Source: Toxorhynchites rutilus septentrionalis (Eukaryota; Arthropoda; Insecta; Diptera; Culicidae). From it: 64,000 bases of DNA. This document shows positions 21,900 to 32,777 of this stretch, in pieces (the stretch's first letter is position 1; the number at the start of each line of letters is the position of its first letter). The notes under the pieces are model-generated. The model saw only the letters and a program-made list of their open reading frames with translations. It was not told the DNA's origin and did no database searches. A program made the position numbers and the translations under genes. The DNA is taken from positions 77,700,704 through 77,764,703 of the forward strand of contig NC_073746.1 of the NCBI RefSeq assembly GCF_029784135.1. The letters are read 5' to 3'.

Positions 21900-22545
21900 T
21901 GGGGTGTTCTAGTGTAGAGGCCCGAATTTCTGACATTTTCCAGGCTCCAAAAAAAAATTTTAAAAAAAGATATTTTACCATCCATTATATCACTATTTGT
22001 TTGCCTATCTTTCAACAATGAAACAACAATTAAACAAACAACAATTAAACGGAAAAAAAAATTCGTAATTAGAATAATTACAAGCTGATAATGTGAGAGG
22101 GTTAAAAAAAAAGATGTGCATTGGCGTACACGATTCCAGCCCTTCTGGTTATTCGAAACAAAAAAAATCGAATAGATTCTGAATCAGTAAAGAAGCCGCA
22201 TGAACCTCGGACAAGTCAAAAACATATTTTTTTAAATGGCGGTCGTTTGAAGAGAAAAATGTTGTTTTGAACATGTTTTTTACGTTTCCCGATTTTTTTA
22301 AAATACTAGAATTAAAGGACTGTAATTTTTGTTGGTTCATGCGATACAGACAGATTGTTTTCATATAAATTCGACATAAATCGGTTCAATAGAACTTGAG
22401 ATATCATGTACGCCAGTTTGGAAAAAACAAATTTCGAGAAAAACGCGTTTAAAATTAATTGTTATAGCCGTACTAGATCGGATGACGCATCACTAAAATG
22501 GCTATAACTCGGTAAGTAATGAGATTTTTGAAAGGTCCTTTCTAG
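21900..22545 (+). mobile_element. TTAA-flanked MITE, copy 2
   Basis: It starts after TTAA (21,896-21,899) with TGGGGTGTTCTAGTGTAGAG, parallel to copy 1. Landmarks follow in the same order: 'tttgcctatctttcaacaat', 'acacgattccagcccttct', 'gattctgaatcagtaaaga', 'tcgacataaatcggttcaat'. The right terminal repeat is missing; similarity fades into the duplicated block at 22,557. Confidence 0.8.
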
Positions 22546-22556
22546 TGTATATTCTT

Positions 22557-22655
22557 GAATGCATCAGGAATCAACAGAATCAGAACACCATGCTATATCG
22601 CCAAATGCGAGTTTCAATTGGACTAACAGACCTAATATAATATGTAGGGTATATG
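22557..22655 (+). repeat. Partial duplicate of the 19.5-kb small ORF
   Basis: About 95 bp match 19,495-19,592, including 'aatgcgagtttcaattggac' and 'taacagacctaatat'. The hydrophobic leader of the first copy is not present here. See the small ORF entry at 19,435. Confidence 0.7.
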
Positions 22656-22659
22656 TAAA

Positions 22660-23980
22660 TAAAGCAATTTCAAGAATGATCTGAGAAAATATTTCTGCAG
22701 ATCAACCGTAACTGGCTAAAAGGCGGTTTTCAGTATCCAACTGATAGCCAGTTCAATTTGCATGTTGAAATTTCCACCTTGGCCTATCGGGGCCTTTCGG
22801 GAAATATTGGCCAAGGAAAATTGCAAAGGGGAAATGATGACTATTACAATTGTCTTCATAGACTTCCCATAATAGTTTTGAACAAGGTTGACTAAAAAAT
22901 AAAAGTCAGATCAATGGCAGCAGTAAGATCAGTAGAAGAATGTAATCTGGTTTGCTGATCATTATTCAAAACTTGAAGAGAGTAGATGTACTGTTGCTAG
23001 AAGCAGATGACCGCACCCTTATTTTGTTTAAAGGTTGGTCGATTTAGATGTTCGTTTCCATTTGTGTGTTACTAGATTCAATTATGCGTTTTTGTTATTA
23101 TTTCGTTTTATTTGTTGGGTGAGCTTAATTTGTTCACTTTTTGGCTAGTTGTTGTTATCAAATGTTAGTTGTCATTTTTGTTCGTAAATATTCGTCTTGG
23201 TAGAATTGACATTTTCGGTTAATGGGAACGTGGTTTTTCTGGTGCCTACAAACTTCGAAAAATTTAGTGTTGAATGTTGAATGTCTTTGTATTATCATTT
23301 ATTTTTTTCATTTCAAAAGTTTATTAACGTGCTCTTGATTTTCAACATCGAGGACATAAAAGAACCTATTATTTTCTGTTTGAGCGTTCTTAATTTCGCC
23401 CTTGATTATCACCCATCCAATTCTTACGAAAATATGGAAAAATGTCTTGATGAATGGTTTTGTTTTCTTATGCATTACATCCACAAATTGCCAGAGAGAT
23501 GGGAAATATGTGTGACAATCGATAAGCAATATTTGAAAGGAAGAAGTGTTTTTCATTTTACTGTAAAGAATGTTTGTTTTTTGAAAACAAACTTGAATTC
23601 AATTTTCATATTCGGAGGTTTGATAACAGAATAACGGTCGTACACATTCGAATTCACTTTCCGAGTTCCAGATTTGCAGGTTTAAAATGCAATTATCAAA
23701 AGAAATTGGTGGAAGTATAGAAATCAATTAAAACGGTTCTGTAAATTCAAAAAAGAAATAATATGAATGCCAAACAATTTAACTAAAACACTAAAACCCC
23801 AAAATAAATAGGCAAGAAAAATAACACCAAACGGGATTTTTGTAACCAGTCCATTATGAATAATGAAGAATTGTTTCATAGATAAGTTTTGGATAGGAAT
23901 ATTTCTCAGGTACATCGTGCTGTCAATCTCTAGAATTAAAGAATCAATAGACGAATTTCACGCCAACTCGACTGGCCGTT
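22660..23980. other. No recognised feature
   Basis: AT-rich DNA. A 117-residue frame at 23,281-23,634 contains no motif I know and overlaps a minus-strand frame. 'ttggcctatcgggg' near 22,781 partly repeats inverted at 22,810, a minor local fold-back. Confidence 0.4.
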
Positions 23981-24144
23981 TATAACTTTAAAAACTATGC
24001 TACCTACAAAATTTATGTCAAAGGATGAAATGTAGGAAATTGTTTAAATTTTTATGAAAAAATACCAAAAATTTTTGCTGAAAAAAAAAGGTATTTTAAA
24101 AATTAAAATTCATTTTTCTTAAAAATATATTTTTTTTAAATTCC

Positions 24145-24149
<5 letters not shown>

Positions 24150-24199
<50 letters not shown>
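24150..24199. repeat. (TA)n microsatellite
   Basis: About 25 TA dinucleotides inside the first alternating unit, at the place where other units have 'atatatataaat' or 'atagatataaat'. Confidence 0.95.
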
Positions 24200-24202
<3 letters not shown>

Positions 24203-24342
24203 TAGCCCTTAAAATTTCCAACAAGTCGTCCATACATTGGAAGACGAGTACTTTTACAGGGAAAAAGTTTTTATTTTTTATATTTTCTTTGAAAAAAATA
24301 CAACTAATCCTAATTTTGTTTAAAGTCAAGATTGCGATATAG

Positions 24343-24840
24343 GGGGTCTCCGTAGCCACATTGGTTGCGCGTTCGCTTAGTAAGCGATCGATCGTGAGTT
24401 CAAAACTCAGGGCCCCCATTGAAAATTTTTGTATTGTTACAGAATAACTACGTCCACGCAACAATCATCAGCGATGGAGATCGATCCACGGTCGAAATAA
24501 GATCGAGATTCATCCATACAACTGCTCTGCTCTGCAGAAATATCGGGCTGCGGTTCTATAAATAACTCAACAATGGATCAACGACTGTCTCCGCTGTCCA
24601 GTCTTAACTGTGGATAATGGAAGAACAGATAGAAAACTCTTTCGCCTAAATGGCTACTGTGTAAATATGTACCATTTTTGCAATGGTATAGAAGGGAATA
24701 TTCTAACGCCGAAAAATGGCAACTGTGTAATGTGCTAATTATAGATATGATAAATATGTGACATGTACACGATTAAAATTCGGCTCTGTTACAGCTAAAA
24801 TGCTAATGAGCCTAAAATAAACAAAAAAGGGATAAAAAAA
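24343..24840 (+). mobile_element. tRNA-headed SINE, copy 2 (plus)
   Basis: It is flanked by a perfect 15-bp direct repeat AAGATTGCGATATAG (24,328-24,342 and 24,841-24,855). The head starts GGGGTCTCCGTAGCCACATT and carries a tRNA-like A-box and a degenerate B-box (GAGTTCAAAACTC). The body is shared with the other two copies, and the tail is 'aaaataaacaaaaaaggg' then A-rich. It lies inside the first unit of the alternating array, so it postdates the array. Confidence 0.92.
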
Positions 24841-25266
24841 AAGATTGCGATATAGCGTATTCGAGTTTTAGATCTTTTTAAAATGTGAACTTTTGTCGAG
24901 GACGTTAACTTTCTATCTGTTATAGTTTTTGGAATATAAGTCATTTTTGTATAAAGATTCCTGAAAAAAATAATGTTTTGCTTGTAACATTTTTGTGTGT
25001 AAATACTCACGTTTGACATGTTCTCGACATGTTTCTAAATAGAGAAATATTAGCAGAGCATGTAAATTGCGATAATTTATACATAAATATTACGTAACAT
25101 ATTAAATTAAATATGTTATGAATTAAACATTAATAGTATTTTTCAAAGAAAAAATTTAAAAAGTTGTTGTTCGAAAAACTTTTTAATAAAAATGCCCATC
25201 GTAATAAAATAAATGTGCCCATCGTCCGATGTATGGAAAACTTGTTGGAATTCTGAGGGCTATTTA

Positions 25267-25901
25267 CCGTTCTGAATCATATTTCGGACACTTTGTTCTA
25301 ATATCTTGAAATGCTTAATGCACTGATGATATATAACTATAAAATTAATATCACAATTGCTTCTTTAGAGTAATCCCTTGGTTTCACTATCATTTAATAT
25401 GAGAACTATATTTGAATTATAACATAATCGGCAACAATCTATCAACACTACTCACTATCGTTTGTGTTTGACGTTTGCTTAGCGTGAGCACGTAGAATTT
25501 ACCCCTTCATCAATATTTAAATTTCTCCCGTGTTTCATCAGTTCTCATCATCGTTAACAGTTTACTGTGATTGCTTGGTAAGTGTTTCGCAGTTGACTAT
25601 AAAATGTAATCAAGTGTAATGTAATTTTCGTTAAAAAAAATACAAAATAAAGTGTCCGAAATTTGAATTCAATCTGTCCGAAATTCGATTTAGTGTCCGA
25701 AGTTTAATTTTAATTGGCTTCATTTGAAAAGCATTTTATTCGATTATTTTTTATGTTTTCAAAATAGGTACCAAAGTAGAAAACTTAAAAGCATATTGAA
25801 CTAATTTATTAAAAATATCAACCAAATAATACATGTGCATAAAGTTTAGACCTGTTTTCTGCATCATATGCCTTAAGCGTACGAAATATGATTCAGAACG
25901 G
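25267..25901. mobile_element. TA-flanked MITE with CCGTTCTGAATC ends, copy 1
   Basis: Left end CCGTTCTGAATCATATTTCG, right end its inverted form, with TA outside (25,265-25,266 and 25,902-25,903). Length 635 bp. Multiple 'tgtccgaaatt'-type words occur inside as subterminal repeats. It is inserted in the second alternating unit. Other copies: 57,440-57,918 (truncated) and 61,635-62,291. Confidence 0.88.
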
Positions 25902-27030
25902 TATATCTATTATTTTTCAGAATTTCAAAAGCATATGTTTTCGAGAAAAAATAATTTTAATTTTCAAAATATTTTTTTTTCAATGATTTTTTTTTCCAAA
26001 AAGTTCTTTGATAATTTTTGATGAAAACCTAAGTTGTATCCTACATTTCATTCTCTGACTATCTTTTTGTGGATGTTATAGTTTTTTAAATTGAGAACTC
26101 AAAATTTTAAAAAAACGTACAAAAAAATATCAGACCTACAAAATTTTTGTAAAGAATGGAGTGTAGAAAACTATTTTGGTTTTCATTAAAAATTATCAAA
26201 AAATTTGTTGGAAAAAAATTCATTGGAAAAAAAATATTTTGAAAATTAAAATTAATTTTTCTCGAATACATATGCTTTTAAAATTCTGAAAGAAATAGAT
26301 ATAAATAGCCCTTAGAATTCCAACAAGTGTTCCATACATCGGACGATGGGCACTTTTACATGGAAAAATTTTTTCGAACAACAACTTTTCCATGTTTTTC
26401 TATGAAAAAATGCTATTAACGTTCAATTCGTAACATTTGTTTTTTGTATAAATTATCGCATTTTAAATGCTCTGCTAACTTTTCTCTATTAAGAAACATG
26501 TCAAGAACATGTCAAACGTGAGAATTTACACACAAAAATGTTATGAGCAAAACATTATTTTTTCAGGAGTTTCATACAAAAATGACATATATTCCAAAAA
26601 ATATAAAAGATAGAAAGTTGATGTCTTCAACAAAAGTTTATATTTTAACAAGATCTAAAACTTTGTCGAATGCACTATATCTCTTTCTTGACTTTGAACA
26701 AAATTTGGATAAGTTGTATTTTTTTTGAAGAAAACATGAAAAAGTTGATGTTAGAATAACTTTTTCCCTATAAAAGTGCCCATCTTCCGATGTATGGATG
26801 ACATGTTGGAAATTGTAAAAGCTATTCATATATATAAATTTTGGGAATTTAAAAAAAAAATATTTTTGAGAAAAATTAATTTTCATTTTTGAAATAACTA
26901 TTTGGTCAGCGAAATTTTTTTGGTAATTTTTTGTGAAAATTTGAACAATTTGCTACATTCCATCCTTTGACAATAATTTTGTAGGTATCATAGTTTTTAA
27001 GTTATCAATTCTTGTAAAAAGTTAAGAAAA

Positions 27031-29172
27031 AAAAATTGTTTTTTTCCAAAAAGTAGACTAATTATTTTTCGAATATTTCAAGTATGTAAAGTTGCTTAAA
27101 TGACCCATGTCTTTACACCCACAACGTTTCACTACTATCTGAGATGGTGCTGCCAACTCCTAAGACGAGTTGGCATGAAATTCGTCAATAGTCAAAAACG
27201 AAGACTCACTGCTCACACGAATCACCCTGTAGTAAAAATGCAAAGAATTACAAAACGAATCACTCAAGTAAACCGCCCAAACATAGCTTGGCCCTGGTCG
27301 CCACCGGACCGATTGCAATCGTTTGAATTAAAGGATATTCCGATTATCTTCGTTTGCTTTTAGCACCATTCCAATGATCATCGTTAATCCGAGTAAGACC
27401 AAAACATCAATCGATGCGTTCCCCGGTCCCTTCCGGACGGCCCTTTCTTTCGCACCCGTTCTACTTCACCATGCTCTGGAAATCCCACAAGCGTTCAATT
27501 TTTATCGCCGGCCAATTAGCTGCTGCTGCGCTAAACATTTATAGCCCGAACGGGTCGGCGGATCCTCAGCTCGTCTACTGAACGCTCTCCACCGTAGAGA
27601 TGTAATTAGCTAATTTGGGTTAAAAATTTTCCAACACTAATTAACAATTAAAAATCTAATTAAATTAATCAAATTGAAAACCCCAGTGCGCGAAAACAAA
27701 TTTGAGTCCGACACACCCCGCGAGCGCATGCAACTGCTGCTGCTCTTCTGCATCGGCCGCCGAATGCAACCGAACCCCGCATCTCACCCAGCCGGGGCAG
27801 CGCCTAGTGCCTTCGGCTTGCACGGGACGCCCCAAGATATCAAATTCTCACCGAGAAGCTAATTGTTACTCATTTTGTTTTGTGGTATCGAGCCGCCGCC
27901 GCCACCGTCGCCAAACCTTGGTTACAGCGATATAACTTCACACGGCTGATTGGGTTGGCGCTAGCCCAAAAGTTGTTGTTTATAATTAGAGGTTTAGGGC
28001 TGCTGAACCGTGTGCTGCGGTACGAGCATTTTCGTGAAATTCATCATACCGCACAAAGATTGCCGCCTCGCGGCCACCACCGTGGGATCCCAGCCGTAAT
28101 CAATTTCACCATAACTACGTTCATTATCTCACACCGCACAAATTGCCGCACGTCAAGCGTCGAATCTCCACACAATCAGGACTCAAATTGCCTATTTATT
28201 CAGATGTAAATTTCATTCCAATTCAAATAGAATTCAAATCCAGAGTTTACTTCCCTCCCGAAAAAAAACACATCATCGTAATCCCGTTTGTGTCCGCTCG
28301 CCTGTCTGCCCTTCTCGAATCTACCTCCTCTTCACAGCTCTACGCTCAGGCCATCGGCACTACGTACGGAGAATTCCACGCTGACCTCCCACCGCCCACG
28401 CCGATTTCCCACTGATCCTTTCATTTCACGGTCGTCATTTCTTTCCTTTTCAATCTATCATTTGTTATATTTCCTCGTTTCGTTTCATTTCTTCTGCTGC
28501 TGCTGCTGCTGCTGCTGACAACGACTTCGACGTCGACGACGATGCTGAATGTTTTGCTACTACAAGTGTACGAATCACACGAGGCTCTTTTCCTCTCAAG
28601 CGGCAGCACGACAACGGGAGTCACATACTCGATCGGATATGTTTCCACCCGGGGTCCCCCGGACAGGGTGTGAATTGGTCGGCATGGGTACAGCCACGGG
28701 TGGTATTTTCGTTTTTTTTAAAGGAGTCTTGTTTGGTGAGTCTTGATTGTTACTGAGGGAAAATTATCCAAGCTCATCATAGCATCAATTCCACTGTCTA
28801 TGATTTTGATCAGTACTGTATGTATTGATAATTGTTGTAGCACCGTTCTCGAGCTGCGTGACAGAATTTCAAGATGGTACATATAAAATTGAATAAGTGC
28901 ATGTTCATAGAGGCGAATGAACTGAAAAGTTTGAAACCTCTTAAAAACAAAGAAGCGAAGAAGCATGTTCATCTAATAAACAGTACATTTCATATTTTCC
29001 TGAAAATCGTCCCGAATTTTCCTGGGCAACAGAATGGTTTAATTATATTTGAATTGGCAAAAATTTAAAGCATTCATTTTTTTACAATACACTTATATAA
29101 CCATCGCTCAACTAATCGTAGCTTAGTATCATGTTTAATTAAATCCAACTGAAATAAGACTATGATGAAAAC
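27031..29172. other. Unique island with TAATTA cluster
   Basis: The interval 27,100-28,700 is less AT-rich than its surroundings and free of recognised repeats. At 27,602-27,675 there are several TAATTA/CTAATT words in close succession. A (CTG)8 run lies at about 28,493-28,517. Open frames here overlap in several phases and on both strands, which fits base composition better than genes. Confidence 0.5.
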
Positions 29173-30180
29173 GGCAGTATTTTAGTCTAGAAACTTGAGA
29201 AAAAAATTAAGGCATTGAAGACTTTAGGATTATGACTTTTCCAAAAACCTATCATTTATCGAGTTATAGCCATTTTAATGATGCGGTATCTAATCTAGTG
29301 CGGCCAGAACAAATCACTTCACATGCGTTTTCTGGAAACTAGTTTTTCGAACTGGCTTACACAATATCTCAAGTTCTACAGGCAAACCTTTTTTTGTGAC
29401 GTGGATAGGGACCGTACAAAAAAATCGTGCAAAACTTCACCAGTAGCTTTAAAAAATCGTGTTCGATACACATTTTGAAAAAAAAAACTTTTTTTGTGCG
29501 GTAGATAGGGACCGCATAAAAAAAGTTTCCCCCAAGAAAATAACTCAAATTCACGCAGTTCACTGTTCAATTTCCTTTTATTTCCCTGCTTTGCGATGGA
29601 ACAGTTTGCCTTTTCAGTTGCCCCTGGCTGTTTTGTGCTTTTAGTTGCATGTCGAAGCGTGTTGCTGTTAGTAATCATGTCATACAAAAACTTAGAGCAA
29701 AATTGACAATTGAGACGCATATATGCTTTTTTGCACTGAAATGCATATAAACCATCGAGAAAAACAAAATGGTCAATAACTTCGTGTATGCTTCTTTTCA
29801 TATACCGCACCAAAAAAAAATCGCACAAAAATACCGCACAAAAAACACAAAAACAGGTTTTACTGTAAATACAATCTGTATGCATCTATCTATCGCATGA
29901 ACCAAAAAAACATATTTTGTTCATTTTACTATTTCCGGAATATCGGGAAACGTAAAAAATCTTTTAAACAGCTTTTTTTTTTCTTCAAACGGCCGCCATG
30001 TTGTCGAAAAACATATTTTTGGTTTGTCCAAGATTCATACGACAGCGGCATCTTTACTGATTCAGAATCTGTTAAATTTTCTTGTTTCCAGAAGGGCTGC
30101 TCACTTCATCAGCTTGTCTTGTAACTATTCTAATTATGAATTTCTTTTTTCGTTAAATTTTTATGTTATTGAATGAATAT
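29173..30180 (-). mobile_element. TTAA-MITE family, copy 3, twice interrupted
   Basis: Read on the minus strand this is the same element as 6372-7078. It starts at the end 'ggcagtattttagtctagaa' (compare GGGGGTATTCTAGTCTAGAA, the reverse complement of copy 1's right end). It continues with 'ctcaagttctaca', is split by another MITE at 29,379-29,865, resumes 'gcatctatctatcgcatgaa', and stops at about 30,180 where a mariner begins. The second terminal repeat is missing. Confidence 0.8.
29379..29865. mobile_element. Nested 487-bp MITE with CAG(T)AAAACCTG ends
   Basis: The left end CAGGCAAACCTTTTTTTGTG is inverted at the right end (reverse complement CAGTAAAACCTGTTTTTGTG). TA flanks (29,377-29,378 and 29,866-29,867). 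Near both ends words like 'gaccgcacaaaaaa' are repeated. It splits copy 3 of the TTAA-MITE exactly between adjacent landmarks of the intact copy. The 169-residue minus frame across it is not a gene. Confidence 0.85.
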
Positions 30181-30181
30181 G

Positions 30182-31407
30182 TCAAAAAAGTCCTGCGGTT
30201 TTTTTTTTTAATTTTCATTTGTTCAGAAAATTAGTTACAATCATCTGTTTTAAGTCAAATATGCGCCGTTTTGTTCGATGACTTGTTCCCAACGAGATGT
30301 CAACTTCATAATACCCCTGTTATAGAAGCTCGCTTCCTTATTGGCAAAAAACTCGGATAGCCAATTTTCACAGGCCTTTTTTGTGGCTAACTTCTGACTA
30401 CCTAGCTCGTTCGCCATGGACAAAAACAGGTGGTAGTCACTTGGTGCAAGGTCCGGACTATACGGCGGATGCAAAAGAACCTCCCATCCGAGCTCCCGGA
30501 GCTTCTGGCGCGTCACCAAAGAAGTGTGTGGCCTGGCGTTGTCCTGATGGAAGACAATGCGGCCTCTGTTTATCAAAGATGGCCTCTTCTTCATGAGTGC
30601 TACCTTCAAGCGGTCCAGTTGTTGGCAGTACAGGTCCGAATTGAGCGTTTGGCCATAGGGAAGCAGCTCATAATAGATTATTCCTTGACAATCCCACCAA
30701 ATACACAGCAGAACCTTCCTGGCCGTGAATGAGGGCTTGGCCACCGTCTGAGCCTCTTCAACGGGCTTCGACCACGACCGTTTGCGCTTCACGTTGTCGT
30801 AAGCTTACCCACGGGTCGATTTTGTTGCGATTCAGCAGCGATTCACATGCGTCGATACGGTCAAAGATGTTTTTTTTGCGTCAACGTGTGTGGTATCCAT
30901 ACATCGAGCTTCTTCAAATGGTTAATAATGGTTTGATGACTTATCCCCAACTCTTGGCCGATGCTACGGCTGCTATGCCGGTCTTTCTCGGCTAATTCAG
31001 CGGTTTTGTCGCAATTTTCGACGACAGGCCTTCCGGAGCGTGGCGCATCTTCGACGACCTCTACTCCAGAACGAAAACGTTGAAACCATCGTTGTGCGGT
31101 GGAAATGGAAACTGTATCGGGTCCATAAACTGCACAAATTTTATTGGCAGCTTGAGATGCATTTTTGCCTTTGTCATAGTAGTACTGTAAAATATGTCGG
31201 ATTTTCTCTTTATTTTGCTCCATATTTGCGACACTATAACTCACGAACGACTTAACCAAACAAAACACTGTCAAGGTCTATATTATAGCGCGCAAAAATA
31301 CCTTTCCAACAAGCTATAGTATGACTCGATACAATGAATACAACTAGAACTACGCGCTTACAACGACACCTCGCGGAAATACCACAGGACTTTTTTGACA
31401 GCCTAAT
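30182..31407 (-). mobile_element. mariner element, copy 2 (minus)
   Basis: It is nearly identical to 19,872-21,116 but inverted. Its 5' end at 31,407 has the full terminal repeat and a TA outside. Its 3' end at about 30,182 lacks the outermost 'ttaggc'. It interrupts TTAA-MITE copy 3 and lies only 4 bp from the DD37E element, separated by TATA. Confidence 0.92.
30250..31223 (-). pseudogene. mariner transposase pseudogene (copy 2)
   Basis: Minus-strand relative of the transposase at 20,055. The N-terminal part runs from MEQNKEKIRHILQ (about 31,223) to about 30,861, and the C-terminal part from 30,792 to the stop at 30,250. Between them are three lesions relative to copy 1. First, an in-frame loss of 18 bp between two 'gaagct' words (LKKLDVW instead of a longer form). 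Second, a one-base gain in an A run. Third, a ~40-bp deletion that removes the TGDEKW motif with the first catalytic Asp. HQDNARPHTS and YSPDLAPSD, with the other two Asps, are intact, and the C-terminal tail missing from copy 1 (to EQNGAYLT) is present. Confidence 0.9.
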
Positions 31408-31411
31408 ATAA

Positions 31412-32708
31412 AGGGTGTGTCACATCAAATTGCATCACGGAAAAAACGCTGTAGAAATTCGCCCAGTAGACCGATCCTTTTGAAAATTTTAGACAGTAAA
31501 AAAAAAACTATTAAACAACTTTTGGCATTTTCTTTTTATTCATACTTCGAGCCCAAGCCCGTATGCTCGCACCTTCCTCTTTACCCCGTCCATAAAGTTC
31601 TGTACAACGTCAGGTTGTAGTTTTTTTTGAACAGAAATCCATTTTCTCTTGAAGTCCGCCTCCGATTTGACAACTTTTGGGTTCTTCCGGAGGGCCTGCT
31701 TCATAATCGCCCAATATTTCTCTATGGGGCGAAGCTCCGGCGCGTTGGGCGGGTTCATTTCCTTTGGCACGAAGGTGACCCCGTTGGCTTCGTACCACTC
31801 CAACACGTCCTTTGAATAGTGGCACGAAGCTAGATCCGGCCAGAAGATGGTCGGGCCCTCGTGGTGCTTCAATAGTGGTAGTAAGCGTTTCTGTAGGCAC
31901 TCCTCAAGGTAAACTTGCCCGTTTACCGTGCCGGTCATCACGAAGGGGACGCTCCGCTTTCCGCAAGAGCAGATCGCTTGCCACACCATGTACTTTTTGG
32001 CAAACTTGTATAGTTTCTGCTTGCGAATCTCCTCCGGAACGCTGAATTTGTCCTCTGCGGAGAAGAACTACAGGCCCGGCAGCTGACGAAAGTCCGCTTT
32101 GACGTAGGTTTCGTCGTCCATTACCAGACAATGCGGCTTCGTCAGCATTTCGGTGTACAGCTTCCGGGCTCGCGTCTTCCCCACCATGTTTTGCCTTTCG
32201 TCGCGGTTAGGAGCCTTCTAAACCTTGTATGTACGCAGGCCCTCCCGCTGCTTTGTCCGCTGGACGAATGAACTTGGCAAATTCAGCTTATTGGCGACAT
32301 CCCGGACCGAACTTCTCGGATCACGTCTAAACTGCTTAACTACGCGCTTGTGATCTTTTTCACTGACGGAGCATCCATTTTTGCCGTTCTTCACCTTCCG
32401 GTCGATGGTTAGGTTCTCGAAGTATCGTTTTAGTACTCTGCTGACCGTGGATTGGACGATTCCCAGCATCTTACCGATGTCCCGATGTGACAACTCCGGA
32501 TTCTCGGAATGAGTGCACAGGATTAATTCACGACGCTCTTTTTCGTTCGACGACATTTTTCCAAATTTACGAAAAATTGACAGTGAAGCATGGCCAACGT
32601 GATCTATACACTCTTATCTGATTATAAGCGAAAGCTGAAGATATAATTCCTAAAAATTAAATTTCTACAGCGTTTTTTCCGTGATGCAATTTGATGTGAC
32701 ACACCCTT
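31412..32708 (-). mobile_element. DD37E Tc1-mariner element (ITmD37E-like)
   Basis: The ends are inverted and apparently perfect over about 49 bp, starting AAGGGTGTGTCACATCAAAT and going on through 'gcatcacgg' and 'acgctgtagaaat'. TA flanks both ends (31,410-31,411 and 32,709-32,710). Length 1297 bp. It encloses one minus-strand transposase frame with two stops. Perfect terminal repeats suggest a recent insertion. Confidence 0.93.
31540..32556 (-). pseudogene. DD37E transposase with two in-frame TAG stops
   Basis: One continuous frame of 338 codons starts MSSNEKERRELIL at 32,556 and ends at 31,540. It is interrupted only by TAG codons at 32,218-32,220 and 32,068-32,070. The N-terminal region (to about residue 110) has helix-turn-helix features (LSHRDIGKMLGIVQSTVSRV). 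The first catalytic Asp lies in VMDDETYV, between the two stops. The second lies in IFWPDLASCHYS and the Glu in ELRPIEKYW; the 37 residues between Asp and Glu give DD37E, the hallmark of ITmD37E elements known from mosquitoes. Both stops are one transition from CAG. No frameshift was seen. Read-through would be needed for function, and nothing indicates it. Confidence 0.9.
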
Positions 32709-32777
32709 TATGAATAAGAATACTGCAGAAAATATTTTTTCTTCAGCTTCATTCAGTTTTAACCTCTTAGCGTATTA

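Larger units (their letters stand above)
23980..27030. repeat. Array of four alternating inverted ~0.45-kb units
   Basis: One unit runs from 'acctacaaaat', 'caaaggatgaaatgtaggaa' through 'catacattggaagacgagta' to 'aacatttttgtgtgtaaat' and 'catgttct'. It appears forward at about 23,980-25,019 (split by a SINE), reversed at 25,019-26,090 (split by a MITE), forward at 26,100-26,515 and reversed at 26,520-27,020. The result is unit/inverted unit twice over. A reversed-forward pair of the same unit lies at 45,060-45,830. There is no protein-coding content; the short frames are within the units. Confidence 0.8.

Noticed and set aside
23281..23634. 117-codon plus-strand frame
   Set aside because: No motif recognised and no supporting context; could not be separated from a chance frame.
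29376..29885. 169-codon minus-strand frame
   Set aside because: It coincides with a nested non-coding MITE and its subterminal repeats.
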